A stretch of DNA of 55,611 nucleotides from Prevotella sp. (GTDB lineage Bacteria; Bacteroidota; Bacteroidia; Bacteroidales; Bacteroidaceae): NCBI GenBank assembly GCA_017847725.1, contig JAGAXW010000033.1, positions 1 through 55,611 of the forward strand. The letters are read 5' to 3'. Positions 1 to 10,153 of this stretch are shown here, piece after piece; position 1 is the first letter of the stretch; every line of letters begins with the position of its first letter. Position numbers and translations under genes: made by a program. Under the pieces are notes generated by a model. It made no database searches, had not been told where the DNA came from, and was given only the letters and a program-made list of their open reading frames with translations.

Positions 1-85
1 ATTATATATATTATAATATATATAATTTTAATAATAAAATATATTTGGGCTCTTTTTTTCTCAAAAACAGTCCAAAAAACGGAAA

Positions 86-108
86 ATGTCACATGTCACA
101 ATGTCACA
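86..108. repeat. Three short ATGTCACA direct repeats
   Basis: ATGTCACA occurs three times almost head to tail (86-93, 93-100, 101-108) in the AT-rich, gene-free first 250 bases. It could be a binding site for a regulator of a gene left of the window or simple-sequence drift. No function can be assigned. Confidence 0.35.
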
Positions 109-194
109 AACATGCTAAGAAATCACATAACCTACTGATATCAGTGTAATTACAAGGATTCCCCAAGTGTCACGTTCGCTAATCACCCTTATAT

Positions 195-237
195 ACACAG
201 GGGAAACAGCGTAGTAATTTCGCCGTTTCCCCTGTGT
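195..237. terminator. Long hairpin downstream of the GH127/GH146 gene
   Basis: The arms 195-211 and 221-237 are 17 bp with one mismatch (ACACAGGGGAAAC pairs with GTTTCCCCTGTGT) around a 9-base loop. It lies 14 bp past the stop codon of the minus-strand glycoside hydrolase gene, where a transcription terminator is expected. There is no clear T-run on either side, so it may instead stabilise the 3' end of the mRNA. The rest of bases 1-250 holds no gene that can be supported. Confidence 0.55.
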
Positions 238-250
238 TTGCCTTATATTG

Positions 251-2566
251 CTAACGGCAAAGGCGCAGCTCACTGATGCGGGGCGACTGACCAGCGGCAG
301 CACTGACGACGAGTACGGACGTGGCGGGCAGCGACGAGGGCAGCTGGACGGTGGCAGCGCCCTGGGCGTCGAGGCGGACGGCAGGCAGCGGGCGACCGTC
401 GATGGTCAGCTGCAGCGTGGCGTCGTCGGCAAACCCCTTGAGACGCAGCAGGCGGGCACCCGTCGTACGCACCTGATAGCTGAACTGCTGCGTGGCGCGA
501 CGCCAGTGGACACCCTCGTCGGCACCCTGCTGCGAGCCTCCGTCGGCAAAGGCGTGGTCGCTCTCCGACTGCTGCTCGCCACAGAATATCTTGTCGACGG
601 TGGCGGCCTCGAGCGCCAGCTGGGCCTGCTCCTCGGCAGCCAGCTCGGCCTGGCGGCGGCTCCACTCGGCAGCGCTGTAGAGGGGGAAGTATATCTGGTA
701 GCGACACTCGTAGAGCTGGCTGAAGGGCTGCAGCGTCAGACCCTCGCTGGCGGGCAGGCTGACACCCGTGAGGCGGAACGTCAGCGGCTGTCCGTCGACA
801 GGCTGCACGTGGCGGCAGACATCGGCCCTGCTGCCTATCAGGGCCGGCAACTGCGTGAGCGGCAGGCGCGGCCCGTTGGCGATATGGCCGCCGCGGCTGT
901 CGTCGGCAAAGAGGCCGTCCTGCCGATCCGTGCCCGTCTTGGCGGCCAGCACGAGGGGGCCGTAGACGAAGGAATACTGCGGACGTCCGTCGGGCGTAGG
1001 CTCGGCAGTGAGGTGCATGGGCAGCGACAGGTCCACGCAGTCGGCGTCGCGCCACAGGCGGTCTATCTCGATGTAGCCGTCGACGGGGCGGGCATCGGCA
1101 GCAGCCCCATTGACGGCGACGGTCATGCCCTCGCACCACACAGGCTGGCGCACCAGCAGGCGGAAACGGCGCGGCTGGCGGAGGTGCAGCGTCAGGCGGC
1201 TGGAGGGCTGCTGGGGGAACGAGCCCGTCTGCTCCAGCGTCAGGTCGGCACTGGTCAGCGTAGAGGGAATGAACAGGTTGACCACCACGTCGCGCCCCCT
1301 GCGGGCATAGATCATCTCGCCGTAACGGGCAGGATTCTCGAGTCCCGTGCCCGCGCAGCACCACATGCTGGTGTGCGGCTGCGAGTAGACGCGGTAGTGG
1401 CCTGCACGCATGGGCGTGAAATAGACGAAGCCACCCTGCACAGGGTCCATCGCGGAGAGGATATGGTTGTAGAGCGCCCGCTCGTAGTAGTCGATGTAGC
1501 GGCGGTCGCCGCTGGTCAGGTAGAGCATCTTCGAGAGGCGCATCATGTTGTACGTATTGCAGCTCTCGGGTCCCTGCTCAGAGGCCAGCAGCTGGCTGAA
1601 GTCGTCGGCCGGGTGGAAGTGCTCGCGCATCGAGTTGCCACCGATGGAGACGCTGCGGTGTCCCACCACCTCGTCCCAGAAGTAGGCGGCGGCGCGATGC
1701 CAGTCGGCCAGTCCCTCCACGTCGGCAATGCGCTTATAGCCGATGACCTTGGGAATCTGCGTATTGGCATGCATGCCCGTCAGCACGTCGCGGCCCTCCA
1801 TGAGGGGGCGCAGCAGGCGCTGGTCGCTGAACTGGCGGGCCAGCCGCAGGTAGCAGCGGTCGGCCGTGATGGCGGCCACGTCGGCAAACACCTCGTTCAG
1901 TCCGCCATGCTCGCTCACCAGCATCTCCTGTATCTGGGCGTCGCTGAGCGCAGCCACCTCGCCCACCATCCAGTCGGCAAAGGCCACGAGCATGCGGCGC
2001 GCCTCGGCCCGCCCAGCCACTAGCCAGGCATCGCGCAGGCCTGCATACATCTTATGGATATTATAGAGGGGCACCCAGCGGTCGTTGAGGGCAAAGGTGG
2101 CGGCACGGATGTCGCCACGCGCTATCTCGCCCCACAGCGCCGCCGACTGCGGCACGCCGCCCAGATAGCCGCTGCCGCCAGCCTGCTGGCACTGCTGCAG
2201 CTCGCTGAGCACGTAGTCGAGGCGGCGCCCTATCTCCTCGTGGCCCGTGGCAGCCCACATGTAGCTGAGGGCCGACAGGTAGTGGCCGCCCATGTGGCCG
2301 TCGAGGCCCGTGTTCTCCCAGTTGGTATAGTTGGCAGCCTTGGGTGCCAGCCCCGCCTCCTTGCGGTATGGCGCCAGCAGGCGGTCGGCATCGAGGGCCA
2401 GCAGGTAGCTCACGTCGAGGCGCTGGCGGTGCAGGAAGTCGCTCTCAGCGAGCCTCACCTCACTGATGGCTACAGGCTCTACGACGGGTTTTATCGCGCT
2501 GGCGCGCACGACGGCTGTCAGGCTGAGGGCAGCCACGACACACAGACACTTTGAGACGTTCATCAT
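251..2566 (-). CDS. Exported GH127/GH146-family beta-L-arabinofuranosidase-like protein
   Basis: A predicted secreted or periplasmic glycoside hydrolase of the DUF1680 superfamily (GH127/GH146), whose characterised members remove terminal beta-L-arabinofuranose from plant glycans. The first ~23 residues are a Sec-type signal peptide (hydrophobic run ending near RASA). An (alpha/alpha)6-barrel-type domain fills roughly residues 35-560. The hallmark residues are visible: the REHFHP segment (candidate acid/base Glu, ~315), ESCNTYN near 335 (zinc-ligand Glu and Cys), and WCCAGTG near 403, holding the nucleophile and zinc-ligand cysteines. The C-terminal ~200 residues look like a beta-rich accessory domain. 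At 771 residues it fits the family. The REHFHP/ESCNTYN spacing resembles GH146 more than GH127. It is monocistronic and divergent from lpxA. The start may be either of two adjacent ATGs. The exact substrate is inferred from the family. Confidence 0.88.
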   Translation of the reverse strand: MMNVSKCLCVVAALSLTAVVRASAIKPVVEPVAISEVRLAESDFLHRQRLDVSYLLALDADRLLAPYRKEAGLAPKAANYTNWENTGLDGHMGGHYLSALSYMWAATGHEEIGRRLDYVLSELQQCQQAGGSGYLGGVPQSAALWGEIARGDIRAATFALNDRWVPLYNIHKMYAGLRDAWLVAGRAEARRMLVAFADWMVGEVAALSDAQIQEMLVSEHGGLNEVFADVAAITADRCYLRLARQFSDQRLLRPLMEGRDVLTGMHANTQIPKVIGYKRIADVEGLADWHRAAAYFWDEVVGHRSVSIGGNSMREHFHPADDFSQLLASEQGPESCNTYNMMRLSKMLYLTSGDRRYIDYYERALYNHILSAMDPVQGGFVYFTPMRAGHYRVYSQPHTSMWCCAGTGLENPARYGEMIYARRGRDVVVNLFIPSTLTSADLTLEQTGSFPQQPSSRLTLHLRQPRRFRLLVRQPVWCEGMTVAVNGAAADARPVDGYIEIDRLWRDADCVDLSLPMHLTAEPTPDGRPQYSFVYGPLVLAAKTGTDRQDGLFADDSRGGHIANGPRLPLTQLPALIGSRADVCRHVQPVDGQPLTFRLTGVSLPASEGLTLQPFSQLYECRYQIYFPLYSAAEWSRRQAELAAEEQAQLALEAATVDKIFCGEQQSESDHAFADGGSQQGADEGVHWRRATQQFSYQVRTTGARLLRLKGFADDATLQLTIDGRPLPAVRLDAQGAATVQLPSSLPATSVLVVSAAAGQSPRISELRLCR

Positions 2567-2602
2567 ACGAGATATGGTTTTGTTATTGAAAGGTTAATGA
2601 TG

Positions 2603-2610
2603 CAAAAGTA
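2603..2610 (-). promoter_or_regulatory. Bacteroidota -7 element for the glycoside hydrolase gene
   Basis: The minus strand reads TACTTTTG, matching TAnnTTTG, about 37 bp before the start codon of the GH127/GH146 gene. A good -33 TTTG is not visible at the expected distance, so this is a moderate call. Confidence 0.45.
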
Positions 2611-2712
2611 CGAAAAAAGTGGAAATACAAGGGGCTAAAATATTTTTTTCTGCACCTTTGCCATTAAAATGGCGAAAATACTACGTTTCGGAAGAAAAAA
2701 CAAACGAGTTTT

Positions 2713-2743
2713 TTTGTTTTGCTCTCGATTTTTCGTAACTTTG
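2713..2743 (+). promoter_or_regulatory. Bacteroidota promoter of lpxA
   Basis: TTTG (2713-2716) and TAACTTTG (2736-2743) are separated by 19 bp, a close match to the primary sigma factor promoter of Bacteroidota. It lies about 40 bp before the lpxA start and probably drives lpxA, miaA and the penicillin-binding protein gene. Confidence 0.75.
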
Positions 2744-2783
2744 CAGCGTTTTATATTTTTAGAAACATAAATCATCATTTGAA

Positions 2784-3554
2784 ATGAACCAGATACACCC
2801 CATGGCCGTCGTTGACCCCGAAGCCCAACTGGGCGACGGCAACATCATCGGCCCGTTTTGTGTCATCGACAAGAACGTCGTCATCGGCGACAACAACAAA
2901 TTACTGAACAACGTAACCATACACTACGGAGCACGCATCGGCTCGGGCAACGAGTTCTTCCCGGGTGCCAGCATCTCCACCAAGCCGCAGGACCTGAAGT
3001 TCAAGGGCGAGGACACCCTCTGCGAGATTGGCGACAACAACTCCATCCGCGAGAATGTCACCATCAGCCGCGGCACGGCCTCGAAGGGCAAGACGGTGGT
3101 GGGCAACGGCAACCTGCTCATGGAGAACATGCACGTGGCCCACGACTGCGTCATCGGCAACGGATGCATCATCGGCAACTCCACCAAGTTTGCCGGCGAA
3201 GTGGTGGTAGAGGACCATGCCATCATCTCGGCCACCTGCCTCTTCCACCAGTTCTGCCGCGTGGGCAGCTACATCATGTTCCAGGGGGGCTCGCGCACCT
3301 CGCAGGACATTCCGCCCTACGTCATCGCAGGCAAGGAGCCCGTGCGCTATGCCGGCGTCAACATCATCGGACTGCGCCGCCGCGGATTTGCCAACGAGAC
3401 CATCGAAGCCATCCATAACGCCTACCGCATCATCTACTCGCACGGCGTACTGAAGGACGGACTGGCCGAGGCACGTGCCGTATACCCCAACGTCAAGGAG
3501 GTGGAATATATCTGCTCCTTCATCGAGGAGTCGAAGCGCGGTGTGATTAGATAA
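2784..3554 (+). CDS. lpxA: Acyl-ACP--UDP-N-acetylglucosamine O-acyltransferase
   Basis: It catalyses the first step of lipid A synthesis in the cytoplasm, moving a 3-hydroxyacyl chain from acyl carrier protein to UDP-GlcNAc. The N-terminal two thirds are left-handed beta-helix hexapeptide repeats (IGPF, VVIGDNN, IGSGNE, VIGNGC and similar). The catalytic His lies in the HVAHDC segment near residue 120. The helical C-terminal domain starts near residue 190 (GLRRRGF). Its 256 residues are standard for LpxA. In many Bacteroidales lpxA follows lpxD and a lpxC-fabZ fusion, but here it starts the run behind its own promoter. miaA follows after 9 bp, so the two are probably cotranscribed. Confidence 0.96.
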   Translation: MNQIHPMAVVDPEAQLGDGNIIGPFCVIDKNVVIGDNNKLLNNVTIHYGARIGSGNEFFPGASISTKPQDLKFKGEDTLCEIGDNNSIRENVTISRGTASKGKTVVGNGNLLMENMHVAHDCVIGNGCIIGNSTKFAGEVVVEDHAIISATCLFHQFCRVGSYIMFQGGSRTSQDIPPYVIAGKEPVRYAGVNIIGLRRRGFANETIEAIHNAYRIIYSHGVLKDGLAEARAVYPNVKEVEYICSFIEESKRGVIR

Positions 3555-3563
3555 GTCGGGCGC

Positions 3564-4472
3564 GTGGAGGGTGTGAAGACACTGGTGGTCATCACCGGAC
3601 CTACGGCTGTAGGCAAGACGGCACTCACTATTCGGGTGGCCCGCCACTACGGCATACCCGTCGTCAATGCCGACTCGCGGCAGATATACCGTGAGCTGAA
3701 GATAGGCACGGCGGCACCCACCGACGAGCAACTGCGGCAGGCACACCACTACTTCGTGGGCACCAAGAGCATCGACGACTACTATAACGCCTCGATGTAC
3801 GAGCAGGAGGTGATGCAGCTGACGGCCCACATGCCTCACGACACCGGCCTGCTCTCGGGCGGCAGCATGATGTACATCGACGCTGTGTGCAACGGCATCG
3901 ACGACATACCCACCATCCGCGACGACATCCGCGACGAGATGAAGAGGCGCTATGCCGAGGAGGGGCTCGAGGCCCTCTGCGACGACCTGCGCCGGCTGGA
4001 CCCCGAACACTATGCCATCGTAGACCGCCACAACTACAGGCGCGTCATCCATGCCCTGGAGATATGCTACCAGACGGGGCGCACCTACACGTCGTTCCGC
4101 ACACAGCAGCGCAAGGAGCGGCCCTTCCGCATCGTCAAGATAGGACTGAACCGCGACCGCGACGAGCTGTACAGACGCATCAACCAGCGCGTGGACGACA
4201 TGATGGCCGAGGGACTGCTCGACGAGGTGAAGGGCCTCTACGACAAGCGCAGCGCCAACGCGCTCAACACGGTGGGCTACAAAGAGCTGTTCGACTACCT
4301 CGACGGGCGCTGGACACTCGACGAGGCCGTGGAGCGCATCAAGGGTAACACGCGGCGGTATGCCCGCAAACAACTGACCTGGTTCAGGCGCGACAGCAGC
4401 ATGCGCTGGTTTCACCCCGACCAGGCCGACGACATCCTGAACTATATTACAACCTATGAAAAAATACATTGA
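3564..4472 (+). CDS. miaA: tRNA dimethylallyltransferase
   Basis: It adds a dimethylallyl group to N6 of A37 in tRNAs that read codons beginning with U. The P-loop GPTAVGKT is at residues 11-18, followed by the substrate-site motif [14 protein letters not shown] and a Bacteroidales-style [11 protein letters not shown] in place of the usual VGGTGLY. The conserved RLDP and [13 protein letters not shown] segments come next. Length (302) is typical. The start is a GTG 9 bp after the lpxA stop; no ATG fits the full P-loop domain. Its last 17 bp overlap the start of the penicillin-binding protein gene, which implies translational coupling. Confidence 0.95.
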   Translation: MEGVKTLVVITGPTAVGKTALTIRVARHYGIPVVNADSRQIYRELKIGTAAPTDEQLRQAHHYFVGTKSIDDYYNASMYEQEVMQLTAHMPHDTGLLSGGSMMYIDAVCNGIDDIPTIRDDIRDEMKRRYAEEGLEALCDDLRRLDPEHYAIVDRHNYRRVIHALEICYQTGRTYTSFRTQQRKERPFRIVKIGLNRDRDELYRRINQRVDDMMAEGLLDEVKGLYDKRSANALNTVGYKELFDYLDGRWTLDEAVERIKGNTRRYARKQLTWFRRDSSMRWFHPDQADDILNYITTYEKIH

Positions 4473-6861
4473 ATTGGTACGCGACTATGCGGCACGCCTG
4501 TGGAGCCGCTATAAAGGTCTCTACAACGGGCGCCCCTGGTATGTCAAGACGGGCGCCGCACTCGCCACAAGCATCGTCGCCTTCATCCTCTACCTCTTCC
4601 TGGTAGACATCAACTTCCTCTGGCTCTTCGGACGCTCGCCAAGCCTCAGCGCCATCAAGAACCCTACCACCGTAGAGGCCTCAGAGCTCTATAGTGCCGA
4701 CGGCGTACTCATCGGCAAGTATTTCAGCGAGAACCGTACCCCCGTGGCGTACGACGAGATTAACCCCGTATTCTGGCAGGCACTGGTCGACACGGAAGAC
4801 GAGCGCTTCTACCACCACTTCGGCATCGACTTCCAGGCCGTCTTCGCCGCCCTCAAGGACTACGTCGTCCACCACGACGCCCGCGGCGCGTCGACCATCA
4901 CGCAGCAGCTCGTCAAGAATATGTTCCGCGTGCGTACGGAATACTCCACGGGTCTGCTCGGCAACATACCGGGCGTGAAGATGCTCATCATGAAGAGCAA
5001 GGAGTGGATAACGGCCGTCAAGATTGAGCTGTTCTTCACCAAGCGCGAGATACTCACCATGTATGCCAACACCGTCGACTTCGGCTCGAACGCCTTCGGC
5101 ATCAAGACGGCCGCCAAGACCTACTTCGGCACCACGCCCAAGGAGCTCACGGCCGACCAGGCGGCCATACTCGTAGGACTGCTCAAGGCCACCACCTACT
5201 ACAACCCGCGCATCAACCCGAAGAACTCGCTCAACCGCCGCAACGTGGTGCTGGGCAACATGCTGCACCGCGGCGACCTCACACAGGAGGCCTACGACAC
5301 ACTGGCGGCGAAACCCATCAAGCTGGACTTCAGCGTGGAGAACAACTACGACGGTCAGGCGCTCTACTTCCGCGAGGCCGTCAAGAACCACCTGCAGCGC
5401 TGGTGCGAGGAGAACGGCTACGACCTCTACCGCGACGGACTGAAGGTGTATACCACCATCGACACACGCATGCAGCGCTATGCCGAGGAGGCCGCCATCA
5501 AGCAGATGCGGCAGGTGCAGCGCAACTTCAACAACCACTGGGGCTCCACACCGCCCTGGCAGGACGAGCACCACGTCGAGATACCGAACTTCATCGAGGA
5601 CCTGGCCAAGAAGACACCTTACTACAAAGCACTGGCACAGCGCTTCAACGGCAATCGGGACTCTATCGACTACTACCTGAACGTGCCGCACCAAGTGCGA
5701 CTCTTCGACTACGAGAAAGGCACCGTCGAAAAGGAGATGTCGACACTCGACTCCATACGCTACATGGAGCATTTCATGCACTGCGGATTCGTAGCCATGG
5801 AGCCGCACACCGGCCACGTCAAGGCATGGGTGGGCGACATCGACTTCAAGACCTGGAAATACGACAAGGTGACGGCACTGCGCCAGCCGGGCTCCACCTT
5901 CAAGCTCTTCGTCTATGCCGAAGCCATGAACCAGGGCATCATGCCGTGCGAGACGCGTAACGACAGCTACTTCTCCATGAAGGTGATGGACAAAGGCAAA
6001 GAGGTGACCTGGGCACCCACCAATGCCGACGGGCGCTTCTCCGGACAGGACATCACCCTGAAGCAGGCATTCGCCATGAGCATCAACTCCGTGGCCGTAC
6101 GCCTCGGACAGGAGTGCGGCATCGACCGCATCGCCAAGACGGCACACGCCATGGGCATCAAGAGCCCCCTCCACCCGACACCCTCGCTGGCCCTCGGTGC
6201 CAGCGACGTGACCCTTGAGGAACTGGTCAACGCCTACTGCACGCCCGTCAATGGCGGCTCGTATCACGAGCCCGTTCTCGTCACCCGCATCCTCGACCGC
6301 GACGGCAACGTCATCTACAGCGCCCCCGAGAAGGGCGAGCAGGCCCTGTCGAGCCGCTCGGCATTCCTCGTACAGCAACTGCTCATGGGAGGCATGAGCG
6401 GCACCAGTTCGCGCCTGATGGGCTTCGTGGGCAAGCATGCGCGGGATACCGACTTCGGAGGTAAGACGGGTACGTCGAACAACCACTCCGACGCCTGGTT
6501 CGTCGGCACCACGCCACGCCTCGTGGTGGGTGCATGGGTGGGCGGCGAGTATCGCTGCATCCACTTCCGCACGGGTGAGCTCGGACAGGGCAACCGCACC
6601 GCACTGCCCATCTGCGGCTACTTCCTCCAGAGCGTACTCGACGACAAGAACTTCCCACAATACCACGCCAAGTTTGAGAAGCCTGCCGGCCTCGACATCG
6701 ACCGCGCACTGTACAACTGCAGCGGCTACTTCAAGGCCACACCCGACTCTACCGAACTGGCCACCGACAGTCTGGCTGCCGAGGGTGCTGCCGCGCCCAC
6801 CGAAGAGCCGGCCGCAGCAACGGAACCGGCTGCAGCAACGGAACCGGCTGCCGAACCATGA
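4456..6861 (+). CDS. Class A penicillin-binding protein (PBP1A-like transglycosylase/transpeptidase)
   Basis: A bifunctional peptidoglycan synthase of the inner membrane with its catalytic domains in the periplasm. A single membrane anchor covers about residues 32-55. The GT51 glycosyltransferase domain follows: [11 protein letters not shown] with the catalytic Glu near 114, then [12 protein letters not shown], then the [12 protein letters not shown] region. The transpeptidase domain carries PGSTFK (nucleophile Ser near 480), SINS (SxN motif) and KTGT near 670. The C-terminus is a low-complexity tail of repeated Ala-Thr-Glu-Pro units, probably a flexible periplasmic extension. It overlaps miaA by 17 bp. 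Confidence 0.93.
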   Translation: MKKYIELVRDYAARLWSRYKGLYNGRPWYVKTGAALATSIVAFILYLFLVDINFLWLFGRSPSLSAIKNPTTVEASELYSADGVLIGKYFSENRTPVAYDEINPVFWQALVDTEDERFYHHFGIDFQAVFAALKDYVVHHDARGASTITQQLVKNMFRVRTEYSTGLLGNIPGVKMLIMKSKEWITAVKIELFFTKREILTMYANTVDFGSNAFGIKTAAKTYFGTTPKELTADQAAILVGLLKATTYYNPRINPKNSLNRRNVVLGNMLHRGDLTQEAYDTLAAKPIKLDFSVENNYDGQALYFREAVKNHLQRWCEENGYDLYRDGLKVYTTIDTRMQRYAEEAAIKQMRQVQRNFNNHWGSTPPWQDEHHVEIPNFIEDLAKKTPYYKALAQRFNGNRDSIDYYLNVPHQVRLFDYEKGTVEKEMSTLDSIRYMEHFMHCGFVAMEPHTGHVKAWVGDIDFKTWKYDKVTALRQPGSTFKLFVYAEAMNQGIMPCETRNDSYFSMKVMDKGKEVTWAPTNADGRFSGQDITLKQAFAMSINSVAVRLGQECGIDRIAKTAHAMGIKSPLHPTPSLALGASDVTLEELVNAYCTPVNGGSYHEPVLVTRILDRDGNVIYSAPEKGEQALSSRSAFLVQQLLMGGMSGTSSRLMGFVGKHARDTDFGGKTGTSNNHSDAWFVGTTPRLVVGAWVGGEYRCIHFRTGELGQGNRTALPICGYFLQSVLDDKNFPQYHAKFEKPAGLDIDRALYNCSGYFKATPDSTELATDSLAAEGAAAPTEEPAAATEPAAATEPAAEP

Positions 6862-6912
6862 CGACACGTGATACCTGTCAGCAATTATCAAACAAACTAT
6901 AAAAAACAGACT

Positions 6913-8493
6913 ATGGACAACAACGAGATTAGAGAGGCCCTGAAGGCCATGTATGGCGGCGAGAACAAGCAGATTACCGACGGCAGTTATGACCCGTCGC
7001 TGGCCGTCAAATGTATCAATGGCACCTTCGTAGGCAGAAAGAAGGAGAACATCATCACCTACAGGGGAATCCCGTATGTCGGCCAGCAGCCTGTTGGCAG
7101 CCTGCGCTGGAAAGCGCCTGTAGACACCACGCCCGACGACGGCGTCTACGAGGCTTACTACAACGCGAAGAGTGCCTACGGCAATGCGAACCTTGAAGTC
7201 GGTTCGATGTATTATTTTGATGAAAACTGCCTGTATCTGAATATATTCAAGTCGGATGACACATCAGACAAGAAGCCCGTCATGGTATGGATTCACGGCG
7301 GCGCCTTTGAGGCGGGCGGAACCATCGACCCTATGTTTGACTGCCATAATTTCGTGCAGGAGAATCCTGATGTCATCGTCGTTACCGTCGCTTACCGACT
7401 TGGCGTGATGGGCTTCCTGCATCTGTCGCACCTTGAAGACGGCAAGGACTATCCGGACTCACAGAACCTGGGACTTCTGGACCAGGTCAAGGCGCTGAAG
7501 TGGGTGCATGAGAACATCGCAGGCTTTGGCGGCGACCCCGACAATGTGACCATCTTCGGTGAGTCTGCCGGTGCTGCCAGCTGTAGCATGCTGCCGCTGA
7601 TTAAGGGCTCACACCAGTATTTCAAGCGCCTCATTGCCGAGAGCGGTTCCATCAACCAGACGAGAACGCCGGAAGAAGGCATCAAGTGTACCAACAAACT
7701 GATGGAGACACTCGGCTGCAAGACCGTTGCCGACCTCTTGAAGGTGGATGGCGACAAACTGCTGGAGGCCTCTGCCGTGGTATTCCTGCACCAGTTCCCC
7801 GAGAGAGACGGCATACACCTGCCCACCAATACCTTTGAGGCCTACGCCAACGGTGCCGCAAAGGATTTGGACATTCTTGTGGGATGCAACAAGGACGAGA
7901 TGGACTTCTTCGTGTTCTGCTGGGGAGTAGAAGGCTGGAACCAGTGGGTGGCCGAGCGTAAGAAGGAGAAGTTCGACCAGCTGCCTGCCGACGAGAAAGC
8001 ACTCGCTGAGAGCTATATGAAAGAGGTGGAGGGCGACAGCAGCTACGAGCCCGACAGCAAGCTGTTCAGCCAGAGCTGGTTTATCGCGCCTACCATCAGG
8101 ATATCGGAGGAGCAGACCAAGGCTGGCGGCAAGGCCTTCACCTACTACTTTACAGCAGAGTCGCCCGACCCCATCATGAAGAGCGGACATGCCATCGAGC
8201 TGGCGGTAGTATTCAATCATCCGGAGATGACCGAAGATACGGGACGGGCATTCGACGAGACCTTCTCGAAGACCATACGCAAAATGTGGGTGCAGTTTGC
8301 CAAGACGGGCAATCCGTCGCTCACGGCCGACCAGTCGCCCGACGGAAAGGCTAAGGAGTGGCCGCTCTACGACCTGAAAGACAAACAGGTGATGGTGCTC
8401 GACGAGCAGAACATCCATCCCGCAAAGGAGGCCGACGTGAAGATAGTGGATTGGGAGAGAACCTATCCCCTGACCAAGTATTATGTGCTTTAG
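6913..8493 (+). CDS. Type-B carboxylesterase, first tandem copy
   Basis: A predicted cytoplasmic serine hydrolase of the alpha/beta-hydrolase carboxylesterase family. The oxyanion-hole region WIHGGAFEAGG is followed by the nucleophile elbow GESAGA (Ser near 217) and a probable catalytic His in SGHAIELAVVF near 426; the acid residue is probably in the NKDEMDFF segment. An in-frame GTG at 6868 exists, but the ATG at 6913 gives an N-terminus (MDNNEIREALK) that parallels the next gene, so it was preferred. There is no signal peptide, although many bacterial homologues are exported. The next gene is a close paralogue 36 bp downstream. The substrate is unknown. Confidence 0.88.
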   Translation: MDNNEIREALKAMYGGENKQITDGSYDPSLAVKCINGTFVGRKKENIITYRGIPYVGQQPVGSLRWKAPVDTTPDDGVYEAYYNAKSAYGNANLEVGSMYYFDENCLYLNIFKSDDTSDKKPVMVWIHGGAFEAGGTIDPMFDCHNFVQENPDVIVVTVAYRLGVMGFLHLSHLEDGKDYPDSQNLGLLDQVKALKWVHENIAGFGGDPDNVTIFGESAGAASCSMLPLIKGSHQYFKRLIAESGSINQTRTPEEGIKCTNKLMETLGCKTVADLLKVDGDKLLEASAVVFLHQFPERDGIHLPTNTFEAYANGAAKDLDILVGCNKDEMDFFVFCWGVEGWNQWVAERKKEKFDQLPADEKALAESYMKEVEGDSSYEPDSKLFSQSWFIAPTIRISEEQTKAGGKAFTYYFTAESPDPIMKSGHAIELAVVFNHPEMTEDTGRAFDETFSKTIRKMWVQFAKTGNPSLTADQSPDGKAKEWPLYDLKDKQVMVLDEQNIHPAKEADVKIVDWERTYPLTKYYVL

Positions 8494-8529
8494 CAGGTCA
8501 TCATCTAAGAACAAAAAACAGATAAGACT

Positions 8530-10122
8530 ATGAATGAACTGGCAGAACAGGTGATGCCCCAATATGGGGAGAATCAAAAGATAACAGACGACAAGCACTA
8601 CGACCCCTCGCTGGCCGTCAAGTGCATCAACGGAACCTTCGTAGGCAAAAAGACGAAGAACATCATTGCCTACAAGGGCATCCCATTTGTCGGCGAACAG
8701 CCTGTCGGCAAACTGCGCTGGAAGGCACCACAGCCCTATGCTCCCAACGACGGAGTGTACGAGGCATACTACAATGCGAAGACCTGCTCACAGGCGCCTG
8801 GCGACATTGCGGCCGAGTATGTGCTGGGCGAGGAATGTCTGTACCTGAACATTTGGCGAGCTGACGATGCGACGACGCAGAAGAAGCCTGTCATGGTGTG
8901 GATTCATGGCGGCGCCTATGAAGTGGGCGGTACGGCCGACCCGAACTACGAGTGTCACAACTTCGTAGAGGAGAATCCCGACGTCATCGTCGTATGCGTG
9001 GGCTACAGACTGGGCGTGCTCGGCTTCTTCCACTTGTCTCACCTGTCGGACGGCATGGACTATCCGGACGCGCAGAACCTGGGACTTCTGGACCAGATAA
9101 TGGCACTGAAGTGGGTGCATGAGAATATTGCCGGCTTTGGCGGCGACCCTGACAACGTGACCATCTGGGGCGAATCTGCCGGTGCGGGATGCTGTACCAT
9201 GCTGCCCCTGATTGAAGGCACGCAGAAATATTATAAGCGCGTCATCGCACAGAGCGGCACCCCCGGCCAGACGAGAACACCGGAGGAGGCCATCCGATGC
9301 ACGGACGAGATGATGAAGGAGCTGGGCTGCAAGACCGTTGCAGACCTGCAGCAGGTCAGTGCCGAGAAACTGGTGGAGGCGTGGGGACGCCTGTACGGAC
9401 TGTTTCAGGTGCTCGGAATACGCACAGCCCCGGAGCGGGACGGAAAGATTCTGCCCCTGAACACGTGGGAGGCATACGCTAACGGAGCGGCAAAAGACAT
9501 CGCCTTCCTGCAAGGCTGCAACAAGGATGAGTTTAACACCTTCGTGCCTCCCTTCGGAGTGGATGGCTTCACCGAATGGGGCAAGCAGCGCAAGGCGGAG
9601 AACTTCGCCAGATTTACCGACAAAGAGAAAGCACTGGCCGAGAGCTACTGCCAGAGCATCCAGGGAGAGAGCTACGAGCCCTACGCCCGACTGTTCGGGC
9701 AGATGCTCTTTATCGCACCGCAAATCAGACTGTCGGAGGAGCAGACCAAGGCTGGCGGCAAATCGTACACCTACTACTTCACGACGGAGTCTTCCCTGCC
9801 TATTATCAAAGCCGGCCATGCGATAGAGGTCTCGACCGTATTCAAACATCCGGAGGACACTTGCTTCACGGGAAGGGAACTGGACGCGACCTTCGGGAAA
9901 ACGCTGCGCAAGATGTGGGTGCAGTTCGCCAAGACCGGCTGTCCGTCGCTCACGGCAGAACAGTCGCCCGACGGCAAGGCAAAGGAATGGCCGCTCTACG
10001 ACCAGAACGACAAACAGGTGATGGTGCTCGACGAGCAAGGCATCCATCCTGCAAAAGAGTCTGAACTGAAGATTGTAGACTGGGAGAGAACGTATTTCCT
10101 GACCAATTATTATATGCCCTGA
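8530..10122 (+). CDS. Type-B carboxylesterase, second tandem copy
   Basis: A paralogue of the preceding gene: both contain DPSLAVKCINGTFVG near the N-terminus, WIHGGA, GESAGAG (Ser near 216) and an AGHAIEVSTVF segment holding the candidate catalytic His, and both end in near-identical VDWERTY segments. It is 530 residues long, without a signal peptide. Where the first copy reads VFCWGVEGWNQW, this one reads VPPFGVDGFTEW, so the acyl pockets may differ and the pair may have divided substrates. Local gene duplication is the simplest explanation. The PLP decarboxylase gene begins 31 bp downstream. Confidence 0.88.
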   Translation: MNELAEQVMPQYGENQKITDDKHYDPSLAVKCINGTFVGKKTKNIIAYKGIPFVGEQPVGKLRWKAPQPYAPNDGVYEAYYNAKTCSQAPGDIAAEYVLGEECLYLNIWRADDATTQKKPVMVWIHGGAYEVGGTADPNYECHNFVEENPDVIVVCVGYRLGVLGFFHLSHLSDGMDYPDAQNLGLLDQIMALKWVHENIAGFGGDPDNVTIWGESAGAGCCTMLPLIEGTQKYYKRVIAQSGTPGQTRTPEEAIRCTDEMMKELGCKTVADLQQVSAEKLVEAWGRLYGLFQVLGIRTAPERDGKILPLNTWEAYANGAAKDIAFLQGCNKDEFNTFVPPFGVDGFTEWGKQRKAENFARFTDKEKALAESYCQSIQGESYEPYARLFGQMLFIAPQIRLSEEQTKAGGKSYTYYFTTESSLPIIKAGHAIEVSTVFKHPEDTCFTGRELDATFGKTLRKMWVQFAKTGCPSLTAEQSPDGKAKEWPLYDQNDKQVMVLDEQGIHPAKESELKIVDWERTYFLTNYYMP

Positions 10123-10153
10123 TGAGGGCATAAAAACTGAACCTGAATAGATC

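Noticed and set aside
248-2023. A 591-codon plus-strand frame opposite the glycoside hydrolase gene
   Set aside because: It lies entirely over a gene with a signal peptide and full catalytic motifs; its product is low-complexity and matches no family. Long antisense frames are expected in GC-rich DNA.
4681-6891. A 736-codon minus-strand frame opposite the penicillin-binding protein gene
   Set aside because: A shadow of the GC-rich coding strand; composition is unnatural (Val, Gly, His, Leu rich) and no motif is seen. The same applies to the frames at 2,901-4,469, 8,788-10,227 and 9,950-11,269.
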